The translations under genes and the position numbers were made by a program. This document shows, piece by piece, positions 1-13,216 of a DNA stretch of 64,000 nucleotides (within the stretch, counting starts at the first letter, position 1; each line of letters begins with the position of its first letter). The DNA comes from Thamnaconus septentrionalis. Lineage: Eukaryota > Chordata > Actinopteri > Tetraodontiformes > Monacanthidae. A model generated the notes under the pieces. It did no database searches. It saw only the letters and a list, made by a program, of their open reading frames with translations, and was not told the origin of the DNA. The stretch spans positions 10,840,501-10,904,500 of the forward strand of contig CM020518.1 in the NCBI GenBank assembly GCA_009823395.1, given 5' to 3'.

Positions 1-2604
1 TCTATATATATATATCTGTAGAGTCTTTCAAACTTTCCTTTGTTGCTAAAAAAAAGTTCATTCTTTTCTTCATCTTTTTTCTTATCGGTAATTGTATTGA
101 TAACCCGTGAAGCTTGGGAGCCGAAAACCGTCAAAGAAGTCGCGAAGACGGAACGTATTTAAGACAGCAAAATAGTTCTGAAATATGGATGAAAACGTTT
201 AAAGGACTCTAGATGCGCAAACAGCCAAAACATGAGAGATCTCTTTGAAAAACAGAATAATTACCTCTACCTCTGTTTACAGCATCACCATCAAGAGAGA
301 GCGCCATTTTTTTCCCCTTTGTTTTTTTTATGACTTTATTTGTCTTCCTCAGAAGTTAAATAAATCCTGTAGATTTATGAAACATGCTGGCAACGCTACA
401 GGAAATCCCAGTGCACTCACATTGCTGCTTCTGACTTCAAACCCCTCAGTTCTTTTACTTTGCAGAGGCGCTGCTAGCGTTTTGACGTTTGTATGGATAT
501 GTGTTTATACGTTTCCTTGACACCTCATTCATAATTGAAGCGACTCTAATAATGTTGGCCTCTTGCAGCAGTCAGACAGTATAACCGCCGCAGCTAAAAA
601 CACCCCTCTGTCTTGCTTCAAGTGGTAAAAAAATAAAACGCTTCGGCGCTAATAACTTAGTAGCGCCGCTGCACTTTCTTTGCATTTGGCAGTTTTATCC
701 CACGCCCAGCGCGGCGTGGATGATTGATAGAACACTATATTCAAACGCATCAATATGGAAATCTGCTGCAGCAACACGAAGAGACCATCCGCGAGTTCCA
801 CGCACGCAATGTAAAATATCTGCGTTCGCAGCGCTGCAGTCATTTTCCTTTTTTTTTTATGCGCCCAGGGCGTGCAACGCCACCGATAAAAATGATTTGC
901 ACGGGACATAGCGAAGAATTTGCCTGAATAGTTAAATTTCATAGGTAGATTTTTGGCGCCACGTACACCAGAGTCAGATTTTTGCCATTAAAACTGCACC
1001 GCTCGGGTTCGCTTTCTTCATCTTTTAGTAACTTTGAGGGGTTTAATCACCGAGGCGACGGAAGTTAACTGGGACGCGAGTCTGAGATCTGCCACCTGGG
1101 CAGAAAAAAATCCTGCGCGTCTGACGCGACACCTGCTGCGACTCCTGTTGTCTCTTGATGTAAAATTGATGCCGCCGCGCTCTCCGGGAGCGACGCGCCG
1201 CGCCGCGGAGGCTGGAGCAGGCCGGAGGAGCTCCGCCGCTATCGAGGCGTCTCGGTGGCATAACCAGATTAGTGGATAAGAGCCGGTGTCATGTCGGCAT
1301 TCTGCGTATTGTCAGCAAATCCCGCCCAAAAGCCCCGCCAATAACAATGGATCGTCCCCGTTAACGAGCGCTGGCTCGGCGGCGAGACGAGGGATTTAGC
1401 GGCGCTGGTTGTGTCTCGGTGACACCGGGAATCCTCGCGCTCTCGGCCGGATTCGTTTCCAAACTGCTTGACAGCTGGCTTTGACAACGACAACAACAAA
1501 TAACAACGGCGATCGCAAGTGTGAGTAAGAAGTGAGTGGGAGGAGGGAAACAGAAGAAGAAAAAGTAGTTTTGTTTGTTTCGATAGCAAATAGGCATCAA
1601 TGGGTTTTGATTCCAAAAGTGAAATAATTACAAAAAGGTACCCGTTGGATGTTTATTAGTCCTTGTATAGTGAAGTGCACACACAGTATGGTCTATATTG
1701 CAGAAATTCTGGTGTGTAGAGTATTTTTTTTAATGTATTATCTCCATGTTTATATTCATCTCCATCTGTCCCCAGCCATTCCCCCAGATGGGATGAGTAA
1801 CTTTTATCCAACCATATCTTGAGTTGTCTAACATATTTTTCAAAGTGCACTGAGACGGCAGTGATCTGTATTTTTCCGTGTCTGGTTCAGATTCAGGCTG
1901 AATGAAATGAGGCTTCTGCTTGAAAGATCCCAACATTTTGGCTACCATCTCTTTGGTTGATGGACCCGAAACATGTTCCTGGACAGTTTAGAACTCAGGA
2001 TGGAATAATATTGGAACTGAGAGCGTCTAGAAACATGGAAGTGCTGAGAAGATGATGGTTTGGAGCTGCGTGACCGCTGCACGGAAACAATTTGCTAATA
2101 AGTCGCTAGTAATTCGCTAATTCGCTAGTGAGTTTTTGCATATTTGCTGCAGAGAAGACACGCCAGGTCATGTCCCCAAAACACAAGCGTGACTCATGGT
2201 TTGCACAAATCCAGACTGATTGTTCAACCGAAATCTGCTCCTCTCCACCCCACCCCTTCTCTTTTTTCTTTCTTTAATTACGGACGCAGATTCGTGCGAC
2301 GATCTGGATTCAAAGTCGGCCCGAGATTTAATGGATTCCCTTTATTATCGGCCGACAAATTGCCTTTTTAGCGTTTGCATTATTCATCCTGCGAGAGCAT
2401 GAGCGAGCGCTCATGACTTCATTTGGTTTGGTTCCAGATAAGCATTGGCAGAGCGCGACCGGGAGGGTGACTCAGCGCTCGGAGTGGAGGATCAAACGCC
2501 GCGTATGCGCGATGAATCCCGTTCGAACTCTGACCCCACCCCCCTGACTCTTTTTTTTCCCTCTCTCTCCCTCTCTCCCATGCTGCCGCTCCCGGCTCGT
2601 GTAG
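1..2604 (+). other. fibcd1: fibcd1 upstream intron (3' part)
   Basis: This stretch precedes the first recognisable fibcd1 exon and contains no reading frame resembling the missing 5' part of the fibrinogen domain, so I read it as the end of an intron whose donor lies outside the window. It starts with a short TA run (3-14), has a CpG-rich patch near 1040-1480 and a plainer AT-richer part at 1620-2100. It ends in a strong pyrimidine tract (about 2530-2600) leading to the acceptor AG at 2603-2604. A 7-bp inverted repeat with a 6-base spacer (CCACGCC/GGCGTGG, 700-719) is present. Several open frames here are short and unlike known families. Confidence 0.6.
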
Positions 2605-2701
2605 GTGATCCAGCGCAGGGAGGACGGCTCGGTCAACTTCTTCAGAGGATGGGAGTCCTACCGGGAGGGATTTGGCAAGATTACCGGCGAACACTGGCTG
2701 G
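2605..2701 (+). CDS. fibcd1: fibcd1 exon: early part of the fibrinogen-related domain (internal exon)
   Basis: This 97-bp exon encodes 32 residues plus the first base of a glycine codon. It reads [20 protein letters not shown], then a stretch ending in GEHWLG, which is the signature near the start of fibrinogen-related domains: a QRR.DGSV.F.R.W..Y..GFG block followed by GE.WLG. The match is closest to FIBCD1, the chitin/acetyl-group-binding type II membrane receptor. The acceptor is a long CT-rich tract ending GTGTAG (AG at 2603-2604) and the donor is G|GTAAGT at 2702. The exon appears to begin in phase 0, with the usual preceding Gly-Trp-Thr in the exon upstream of the window, and it ends in phase 1, matching the next exon. 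No start codon applies. The residues and splice sites are seen directly; the family assignment rests on knowledge of FIBCD1. A related FReD paralogue is the main alternative. Confidence 0.93.
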
Positions 2702-4655
2702 GTAAGTGGCTCAGGTGTGCCGTGGCGGTGTGTGTGCGTGCGTGACTCATGCGCATGTGTGCTTGTTGTCCTCCGGTGCAGGGCCAAACCAAACTCTGGA
2801 GGCTGGATTCTTTTACGCACGTTTGCTCAGGCTGCTGTGGCTTGAACACGCAACTCTGAGGGAGGGTGAGGTGGGGGGAAACGCGTGACGACGGCTCAGT
2901 TTGGCCTCTTTAAGGACCTGTTTAATTTTTAACCTCTTTAACTCTAGATGTGGAATCCGGTATGGTATTGAACGACTGAAGTATCACTTTCCTGGTCGTG
3001 AAAAAGGCTACGAGACCAATTTTTACTTTAATTAGCTAATTAGCTCAAGCGCTAACTTCTTCCTCCTCTGCCTTTAGGAAGCAAATAGTCTCCAACTCAG
3101 CCCCAAAAATGGCTGATTATGATTCCGTGCTCATCTCTGTCCGTCGCAAGATGTTGTTGTCATCATCATTTGCTCCAGTCGTTCGCTGCCGGTTTATTTG
3201 TTAGCCAAAGTCCAGTCAACGCACCTGGGAGTTTGCTTTTTGTTTGTTTTTTTCAGGAATGAGCGCAGTTTGAGCAGGTGTTAGAAGCAAATGTCAGATA
3301 CGGGTCACTTTTAAAAGCCGACATTAGCGGTCAGTCAGAAAAATCGGACAAGGGCGACGCGTTTTATTTTGCATCGGAGGTGTGGGAGTAAATCCGAGAC
3401 AATTACTCAGTTTTGCATGGTGATTTGTCGTAGCGACACACATCTCTGTGCAGGAGGCCGACAGGAGGGACAAAGAAAAGCAGCCGGCGTTTTGTCAACT
3501 CAATGGGGACGTGGAGATAATTTGAAGATGCTCACTTTACGAGAGACTAAAGACTCGGCGGCATCAAACACTGAATAAACACCCAAACCTGCCAATTAGA
3601 CGATCAAATCTTTTCTTGCTTTCATGGTGCGTTTGTTCAAGTTCACGGCCCCCCAAAAAAGCAAGATTGTGTAGACTGTGAACACAAATAAGTGTGTTTG
3701 ATTATGAACCAACATCTTTTACTCTTGCAGGAAGGAGTACTAGCGAGTCTCTGTGCCCCACGAGCTAGCTAGCAGATGACTTTGTGTTAATTTCACTTCA
3801 GATAGGCCGTGACTATTGGAAGAAGAAAAATACACATATATAATATTTTAACCTCGCGCTTCCATTACATTGTGACCTTTTGGTTCCTTTTTAATTAGAC
3901 TCTTGTTTGTGTTGGAAAGAACAGCTCCTACATCGGCTTCGGGGTGTAAAAATAGGACACTGTGATCACTAAAGGTCCCGTATTGTGCAAAAATCCGGTT
4001 TTACTGAAGTTCTACAACCTCCTAGAGAACTGAGAGCCAGACGTGTCCGCGAATCAGATCAAATCTCTAAGTGTCCCAAATTCTCTGAACATGTTATCGG
4101 CAGGTTAGTTAATAAACCTTTTACTGAAGCTTAGAAGCTCTGGGTGGATAAAAGGAGAAGAAAAAAATCAATGCATTTGAGTAGAGAGTGGAATTAGATT
4201 CATATTAGATTCATTCAGAATAGCGGTGGATTACATTTTTTTAATAACCTCACAGTTTGGAGGAGACAAACACATCAGCAGACAACTCCGGCCTGGTAGT
4301 TTGTCTGCCACAAAGACTCCAGCTACTCCTGGTGTGACGCATCTCAGAGCTGCATTGTGCTCTTCTCAATCTGTTTGGTTGTTTTTGTCCTCTCAACTGT
4401 GTGCTTTCAATACTGTTGTTCAAAGAGACGACCTCAGGCCGCCGCTCGAGTCCCGTCCTCACGCACCATTAGCCGCCGTTCAAGCGCTCGCTCTCGTCGT
4501 AATCCCCCGGACCTCCAGGGCCGCCGCCGCCGCCACCGCTCCACTCAGCGCATCCCTGTACTCGGCGCCATTCACGGCTAGCTAAGAGGAAAAACACAAG
4601 AAAAAAAAGTGGCGAGCGTTGTTCCGAGGCTGCATCCGAGACGGATTCGAAAACC

Positions 4656-4667
4656 CACGTCGACGTG
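4656..4667. promoter_or_regulatory. 12-bp perfect palindrome CACGTCGACGTG
   Basis: This is a self-complementary 12-mer with two ACGT cores, potentially a bZIP/bHLH-type binding site, in the 5' part of the large intron. Functional status is unknown. Confidence 0.3.
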
Positions 4668-5457
4668 AAAGCGGCATTGAAATTCATGGAACCTGTAATT
4701 AAATGGGAAGGTTTGTTGCCTAATCGGCGTCCGTCGGAGAAAGTTTTTCAGAATATAATAAGCTGTTTCATATTCACTCCAGTCGCGGCCCCGAGCCACC
4801 GCGCACACTCAGCGTGAAGCCGGGTTTTTTTTTTTGCCGCAGTGCCAGTTTTTTTTTTGGGTTTTCTCCAAAGACTCCACAGAGTGTTAACGACGCTTCG
4901 CCTTGATGTATGTTCCCTGTTTGAGGTGCAACCGGCAGGAAGTGGAGCGTGAAGAAGTCTTTCCCCGAAAAAAAAAAAAAAAAGAAAGGAGGGCGGGTCA
5001 CGGTCGGCGGTGACGGACACGCCGTCCTTTCCTCTGCGCGTCATCCCTCCGGGGTCGACCGCACACGTTTTGCTGAAAAAAAAACAAGCAAAAAAAATCA
5101 GACACTGATTGTCGGATTCGGGAAGTGATTTGTTTGTTGTTGCTTGTCGGACCTCTGCCGCTCCTCTCAGACTCCGGGGCCGCCCGCAGGTGCTGAGTCA
5201 CCCGCTGCGCTTATTTATTTATTCAGCGCGGCCGCTTCCGCTGCTCTGCCTCATCCATTTTACTTTATTTGCAAGGAAGGTGCTACCTGTCACCAACAGC
5301 CTGCTCTCCGTGACTCAAGTGGCGCAAAAGCTGAAATTAGAAGAAGTGAAGCTGAATTTGAAAAAAAAAAGAAAAAAAAACAACCACTTCGACGTTGATT
5401 AAAGACACGGTAGCGAGGTGGGCGACGGCGCGGCACGGTGGCCCTGAGTGCATGAGG

Positions 5458-5500
5458 TGGGTGGATGGATGACTGGGGGGATGAATGAATGAATGGATGG
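5458..5500. repeat. Degenerate GGAT/GAAT tetranucleotide tract
   Basis: GTGGATGGATGA, a G run, and then GAATGAATGAATGGATGG. Confidence 0.8.
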
Positions 5501-8500
5501 CTTAGAAAGTTTTGCAATCAGAATTACTGCCATTTATTTCCATCTTTCAAATTAATTTTCCTGCTATCAAACTGTCACTGATCTTTGGAACCTTTGAACT
5601 TTTCCGTTTAACGCTATTGCTAACACTCTGCAAATATTACTCATCTCTTAAGCCGTGTCTCCTTGTTATGGGCTGCAAAGCCTTAATTTTATTTTTATTT
5701 TTTCTCTTGCAGTTTTGCCAAATTTGTCTTTACTTATAATTGCTCCATTAACCTCTTTTTAGTCAATGTCAGGGTGACTGGAAAAATATTCATCTGCCCT
5801 AACATGGACACTGACCTCTGGAATAAATAAACGTTTCCCCTTGAAGCAGACATAGAGGTCTCTTACAAATAAGTAGTACATAGTAGATAGAAAATACAGT
5901 GCACAGAAAATACCTCAGTTTTTCATGTGACTAAAATGGGGAGTCCAGACTGGCCCGGTTCTGTTCTGCTCCTGTATTTGCAGGTTGTGCATATTATGCG
6001 GTGGAAATAAAAAGACAAAACAGACCCTCTCTTCTCTTCCGTCATCAACCGCTCGGTGTGTTGATGTCACGGCGTTTGCCCTCACCTTCAAACCCCTCCC
6101 CCCTTTTCCCCTTTCACACTCCCAGCCATTTTAATCACCAAGGGAGCGCTCCTTTTATTCCGGCCGGTGTTTGCATCCCGCCCGGAGCCTTGGCTTGGCT
6201 AACCAGATAAGCCGCGAGGAGCAGGAGCAGCCGCTCTCTCTTGTCGCCATTCAGGGGGATTTCAAACGGGACAATCACGGCCGACGTAACGGAAAGAGAG
6301 GGGGGGGAGAACTGCACCGACGCCGACAGAAGACACGCTGTCATCCAGTGTTAAGGAATACTTATGTCTCCCCTGTGAAGCTTTTCAATCCCTGATAACT
6401 TATTTTTTTTTTTACTCGCAGGCAAAAAAAAAAAAAAAGCTCAAATCTGGTCTAAGCCCCGTTGTAAACGCCGCAGACAAACAGGCCAGTTATCGGGGCT
6501 GTTTGTGCCGATACTCCGGATGCGGCCCAGATAAAGTGGCTGAATACGGGGGGGGGGAATTATTATTCCGTCGTGTTTGCTAAGCCCACTGGGTTTTTTT
6601 TTGCACGCCTCTCACCATTGGCTGTCCTCGCAAGGACACGCGGCAGATTGTATGTACTGTAGCGCTGGCAGAGTGCAGGTGAATTAATGTGGATGTAAGT
6701 CTCTCAGCTGACCCGAGGCTACCGTGAGTCTGCAGCCTGCGGTGGGAGGAGAGCGGGCGGGGGTGTGCTTAAGTGCCAGTCAGATCTCCCTCCGGTACGC
6801 CGTCAGGAACACGGTAGGAATATGGAAAGCTGAGGATTTAGCAGACTGAATTGGAATGAGGCGGCCAGGGCTACTTTGAACCTTTTCGGAGTACCTCGTT
6901 GCTCATTCGGGCTGCGCTGTTGTCTGGCCCTACCCCACCATCATTGATTACCCTCAGGGCAGAAATGAAAAATGGATCCCTGCTCGCCTCGAGCCCCAGC
7001 AAGAAATTCACTGCAGCCACCACCGCCGGCCCAATATCGGCCACTGCTGCCGCCGTGCCGCACGGCCCCTCTGAACCGTTGCTCACTTGCAATACTGGAG
7101 CGCCCACTTTAATTCCACCCACCTTGAGACCGAACCTCTGCGCTAAAGCCTCGAGTGGAGCAGCGGCAGCAAGGCGGATCTGGATCGAAGTAAAAAGAAG
7201 AAAATATGGACTCGATTGTTTCTGAGTTGCGATTGAGAATTATGAGGCAGATCAGGTCTGTTTCGGAAAAAGGAGCACATTGAGGAAATTGGAGAATGTA
7301 TTTTTTTACGCATGATGCTAATTAAAAAAAACAACAAACAAACAAGGTAGGGCCAAACAGCCCCGAAAAAAAATAGCATGAAAGAAATGGCGTGTTCTCA
7401 AATAATCATTCACAAAGGAGTTTCCACAGAGATCATGAAAGTGGGTCAAGGCGATTCCATTGTTGTCACCCAGCGTGCCAGACACCTGTTCCCTCAGGCT
7501 CATATAGACTTGCCTCTCTGTAATAAAGGTCCGGAGACAGTTTAACGCAGTCTTGGGGAGAATAACCCAGTTTCCCAGATGGCCTTTTTTACTAGAACAT
7601 ATTTTGCCAATTGTGTAGAAGGCAGCACCCAATCCAGCAGCCAGTAAAAGAAGGAGTTGGACTGTTTATCTACCGTTACTTTAATATCCTGTTTAGTTGC
7701 TTTTCCCTTTCCTCAACTGTGGCTATAATTCATGCCTGGCTGGAGGGGGGAAAACAGTGTTTGTATTGCTCGGTAACTGATTATCAGTCTGGACTTGACG
7801 CTTCTACAAAGTACATACCTCAGAGTAAAAGTGAAATTAGATTTGAGTCGTGCAAATTAATATTTCGGTCGTGGGCGGCAAAATAAACAACGCTCAGACT
7901 CCCATTAGCATTAACTAAAAACTCTGCGGTACCGATTTGTCCTGGGGGCCCTCTGCCTTTTCATTGGACTCGTTGGACTACTTGAGGTGACAACAGAAAG
8001 ACAAATCTTCACATATCCAGAATTTGGGCACAGCAAAAGTTTCATCATGACGTTAAACATGCTAAACATAGGGCTAATTTCTTGTTTTTCTGTTGCTAGC
8101 CAACATGCTAATACCGGAAAGGCATCACTCCCTCCTTCTTATTTTGATACATACAGACATACAGACTGAGCTATTTGTTCAGGTTTTTCTTAGCAATAGA
8201 AATATGTGGTTAGCTTGAGAGAACTGTTTTCTATTGTTTACCTTTGAGGTTGAAACCTGATATTCTCCATGCAGCATTAAAAAACCTGCTGCTTCTTCTC
8301 TCCTCTGTCAAAGAAGACTGGTGCTGTTGGTGCTGGAATTTGTTTTTGCTTGGATTTCTTTCTTTCTTTTTTTTCTTTTTTTTCCGGGCCTGTGAATATG
8401 ACAGATCACATCATTACAGGCGTTGCCTCTCTGTGAGTTACTGTGGAGCTCCTCCATTTTCTGCCCACTGCCACCATCCCACCTCGGGCCTGTGTGAAAA

Positions 8501-10362
8501 ATCCCTCCAGAGCTCGGCTGACCAGATGCCGGAATGGAGGCGGAACACCAACTCATTACACTCACTATTCCGGGGGATTTTAGCAAAGCTATGCTCAGCC
8601 GGCACGCTGCAGAAATACAGACAGTAGATAGTAGCTCACCAGGGAGAGAGACAGAGTGCCAGCCAGTGCTAGAGGACATTTACTGCTCTCCTGTGCTGGC
8701 CCAGGAATCCTCTGATCACTCATTCTTTTTCATAACCTTCTTAAAATCATCTCAAGGAAAAACCAAAAGTCCATAATCTTTATTGGAGGCACTAATGATT
8801 AGATAAAAATGCAAGGTGTAACACTGTTACACGTTTGAGGTGCAAGTGGAGATAGAGAGCATCTGTGTGACTTGAGTAGAGTGTATCTATAAAAACTAAT
8901 TTTCCTGTGCACAGAACTAGGGGTATCGTGATACCGGCAGCTGGAAGTCATCACAGCGCCCCCGGTGTCTTGTTGTTATTGTTGTATCTTGTTTTTCGGC
9001 CAGGCCGTAGGTGCAATCATGTTGATGCTTGCCGATCTCCTCTTGCTAACTGCCTTGAAACCTTCAGGTTTTGGGCACGGCTGCATGCTAACCATAACTT
9101 GGCCCTGCTAGACACTGTATTTGATGTACTGGCTCCATATCTATTAGATCCATGGTTGCTGAAAGGAGGTTTGTTGCATCGCTACGCTGAGGACGTGCAG
9201 GTACCCGGTTTGTTTTGGCGGCTGGTTTCCCTTCTGACAAATCCTCCAGCGCTGCCTACTGCCTCTACTTGTGGCCAAATGACAGAAACAGTGACTTGAG
9301 GGCTCTTTCCTCCACCAGAAAAACAAAAAAACAAAAATCCCCCACCCCTCCACCCTGTCGTAACGGTGCTGCCCCCACTTAACCACGATCACTAATCGTG
9401 CCAGAATTATCCAAACCCACTCAACTAACATCCATAACGTACAGCATGCGCCTCCTACACACTGTGGATCAGCAACAGAAACAACAGCAGGCACTGAAAT
9501 TTCTTATCACCTATTTCCTGGAGGACAAACTGTCCTCGTGGCTACACTTTTGTGAAACACTGGTGTACATTTACAAAAAAAACTACCTTCCCAAAAATAG
9601 CTGAACTCTCTAAATATCTCAGAAACCAGACGTTCAGCGTTTGGGGACCCAACAGAGTAGCCGACCTCCGTTTAATCCACTCTCTCCCCAGCGATTCCCC
9701 TAATTTCACCGGGTGCCTCAGATTAAAGCCCCGCATTGCAGCATTTATGTAACCCGCCGTATGATTTTTCACAGTTTAAAATATTAACACCTCCCCCAGC
9801 AACAACACACTGTGACAATCAGGATTTAGTCAGATCTCTGATGCACCGCCATTCCACGTCCTACTCTCTTGCGCAGAAAAGGAGGACGATTGAACACAGG
9901 TGGGTGGGAACTTAATAAAGTCCCTCTGAAGCTCAAATCATCCACATGTCACTGTTGATTCTACCTGCCAGGTATTTTTGTTTGTTCTTTTTTTTTAAAT
10001 ACAGGATAAAAACAGTCAGGCAGCGTTCCATCCGGTCAACAGTGATTTCATTTTTTTAATTAGCTAGTTTTTAATTAGCATAATAATTCTTGGGAGACGG
10101 TCCTTAACCTTTCGCTTCAACCACCGAATGAGTTCATTCTGGGGTCCAGGTGGATATATCAGCTCAGAACGTAATGAAGCCTCCTCAAGGTGTTCCTGAG
10201 ATATTCCGTTCAAAAGAGCGGGACAAATGTGAGGTAATGGCAACCTTGACCTTTTTGCCGGGTAAATAAACTCAGTCTGCGTTCCCGCCCAGGCAGACAT
10301 TTGTCATTTGAGGGGACATTTGTTTGACATTAGCGGGATATTACGCCACCAACGATCGGAGG

Positions 10363-10391
<29 letters not shown>
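10363..10391. repeat. (GACA)n microsatellite
   Basis: Seven GACA units in the large intron. Confidence 0.92.
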
Positions 10392-10394
<3 letters not shown>

Positions 10395-10814
10395 TGACGA
10401 AAAATAATGTCTCTGGGCCGTCGGGGGCTGTCGCTGATGCGGACGCATCACCGCGACGGGAAAAAAAAAGAAGAAATATGCTAATGCAGTCACTCAGCTG
10501 TTAAATAAGCCAGCTGTAGAAGATGCAAGCAGAGAAAAAAAAAGGCCCTGTTAAAAATCCTTCTAACAAGCAGCCTGAGCCAACGGCGGCGAGAGTTTGA
10601 AAGTTGATGGAAACGTGACGGATCATGTCCTCGTTTCCCTGACAGTTTGTCATTTTGCGATAAAATGGCAGATTAAAAAAAAAAACAATAAAGAAAACAA
10701 AAGCAAAACAAAGAGATGCCGTAAGGTCAGCCATCAAAGCGCTTCAGATGAGATTTGTGCCCGAGTAATCCGGGGCTGTGTTCACACAATGCTAATTTTA
10801 AACATGCCGTTTAT

Positions 10815-11197
10815 AGGTCCTGTGTATAATATTTGCCTTGATTTATGATTTTTATATTGGTGAAAACTTAATATACTGCCTATAAACACATTAATAATAG
10901 TGTATAATTGCAGTACAATAAAAGTAATTTGGTTTTCCTACCCTTAGGATCAATGTATATTATTATGCACTGCCATATTTTTAAGGAAGTCCGTCTGACA
11001 ACGCATTTCGTAATTAGGGTGACTGCTCGTGTCTTCAAATAAACCAACGAAGAAGAAGGCGGACAAGGTTTGGCTACGCAGGCCACCGTAGCTCACGGGC
11101 GAGCTCAGGAGGGGGAGAGGGAGTGAATGACGCTGCAATCTAAAATCTAAATATTCTTTCTTCAAAATCTCGAAATATTAGTTATGCTTTAACCTTT
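10815..11197. mobile_element. Non-autonomous DNA transposon (MITE-like), copy 1
   Basis: This segment of about 380 bp has a second, diverged copy in the same orientation at 37601-37991. The strongest shared part is about 50 bp at 10890-10940, containing TATAATTGCAGTACAATAAA, AGTAATTTGGTTTTC and a preceding CATTAATA. Further collinear matches include TATTTTTAAGGAAG, GTCTTCAAATAAAC and a GCTGCAATCTAAAAT-like stretch near the right end. The ends are imperfect inverted repeats: AGGTCCTGTGTATAATATTT on the left, and AAATATTAGTTATGCTTTAACCTT on the right, which reads AAGGTTAAAGC... on the other strand. No transposase frame is present. It resembles short hAT-like elements abundant in percomorph genomes; the superfamily is my inference. 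Confidence 0.65.
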
Positions 11198-13202
11198 AAG
11201 CAGCACAGAAACATAACTTTTAGCTTGGAGGCCCTACTTCCAACAAAAGACAAAAGAAAAACTTGCTACATTCTCTGTTCTCTGCTAGGGGGGGGGGAAA
11301 TTGAATCGCCGTGTCTGCGATCGCTCATCGCGGCCCAGGCCACCGCCGCTGCCGCCGCTCTCTTTACAGTAATGAAGAACTCATCCCTGCCGCTCGACAG
11401 CCGACGACGAACAACATCTCCTCGATGTCTCGCGCCGCGCCTTCGTCGGCGCGCACAACATCCTATTTGCCGCGTCGCTGTAAGCCTCCCTTATGAGACT
11501 TGGGGCCCCGTGTGAGGCAGATTATCGATCGCAGAGGTTATTGTTTCGCGCCGACCAATTTCATCGTCGTCGCTAAACCTCCCCACACCCCGGTATTGCG
11601 GTTATATATTAAGTCTGCTTGACTAATGGCGCGTTTTTGCTCGAGTGAATCACCGCTGACGTTAAAATACATTAAATCCAGCCTGTTTACCGCAGCGCAG
11701 ATTCAAGAAATGGAAATACAAAAGAGGTGTTATCGCTCCGAGTAATTTATCTCCTTTTTTTTTTCGTCTGAAGCTGGAGACGCTGTAGTCTCGGGCCTGA
11801 TGTGTATTTCGCCTCGCAAACATAACTGCGCAGCCACACTCCTCAGACCCTGGAAGTCGTCGCCAATCTGACGAGTGTCTCCCGGCGATTTCACATTTCT
11901 TGGATGATTGCCTCTTCCTGAAGCTTCCAGAGGCGATGAAGTGCGAGTGCGACAAAAAACAAACCCATTTTCTTCTTTTCTTTTTTTTAAATGCAGACTC
12001 GCCGCCAAATTTGCACGAAATCCAGTTGAAAATTGCGCCGCTAAACCGTTTGCACGAGGCCGCCAAAGTGGTGAGCGCACTGTAATTCGGCTCTCATCCC
12101 GCCCCGATCGTTGCGAGCCCGCGCCGTAATAGGGAGGCGAGCGGCAAAGAGTGGAGTTTGTTTTTTTTCTATTTTTGTGTTTATACGAAAAGAAAAGTGA
12201 GGTGGATGGGGACTGTAATCAAGGAGACGGGAGCTTGACAAGCTGGATCATTTTTTTTTTTACGTCATTCCGCCGAGTAAAGTGCAATTTTGTGACGTGA
12301 AACTTGGCGCCAGTGTGTTGTCTTGGTGTCAGCGCCGATCCTCCCGCAGCCGCTATTAAAGCCCGTCATGTCTGTCTTGTCAGGCGAATTTTATCGGGAT
12401 ATTTCGGCCAAAGTTAACATTTTTTCTGTTCGGTCTTGGTGATGCTCCAGGGTCCCCGTCTAAACTTTATGTAACTCTTCTGCTGTGTTCCTTTTTTGTT
12501 TCCTTCTGTATTTTATCAGCATCCTCCCCTCCTTGTTTTTTTCTCCCCCACGGACCCGAAGCAAAACACAAAGCCTCGCACATATTTGCAGCTTGCCGCC
12601 GCCGCCGCCACACTGCAGAAATTCAGAGGTATTTATTTATATTGCTGTCACAAACTGAAAAAAAATAAAAAAATCTAAAGAGGACTGTGTCTACAAAAGG
12701 CAACGCAAAATCAAAGAGCATTTCAGCTCCTGTGAGGACGATGGCCTATTTTGCCATTCTTCCGTAGTTCTCCTTCTTCCTCTCGTTCTTCTTTCCCCCC
12801 AATTATTCTCTCCATGGACAATTTCGCACAATTTGAAATATACAGCGGAAAAGTTGGCGAGGAAAAAAAGACAAAATGAAAAAAAAATTAAAAAAAAGAA
12901 GTTAGAGGAGGAAGAAAGTTTTTGACCGCGACTTGATTGCGCTGACGGCGGCTGTAACCGTCTCTCCGGCGCCGGCCGCATTGCAAACCCTTCGGTCCCC
13001 CCGGGCCACAGAGGAGTAAACAACTCGAGAAATGACTCTCGACGTGTCGTCGCTCCGGTGAAACACTCCCGAAAACGCTCCGGCGTTGCGTGCCGAAGTG
13101 TCTTCTGCCTGCCTCCGACAGCGGCGGGGTCGGAGGTCAGCGCCCTTCACTGCTCACAGGTTAGTGAGGAGAGTGGCGGTGGCGGTGGTGGTGGTGGCTG
13201 GT

Positions 13203-13216
13203 GGGGGGGGGGGGGG
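13203..13216 (+). other. G14 run after a GGT/GGC-rich stretch
   Basis: A pure run of fourteen G follows GGCGGTGGCGGTGGTGGTGG-type sequence (13175-13200). It has strong G-quadruplex potential in the sense strand of the fibcd1 pre-mRNA. Confidence 0.85.

Noticed and set aside
6871..7225. Overlapping open frames on both strands, Ala/Ser/Pro-rich on +
   Set aside because: Open on both strands because of base composition. It resembles a possible exon of a regulatory protein only superficially, and no flanking splice signals or partner exons were found.
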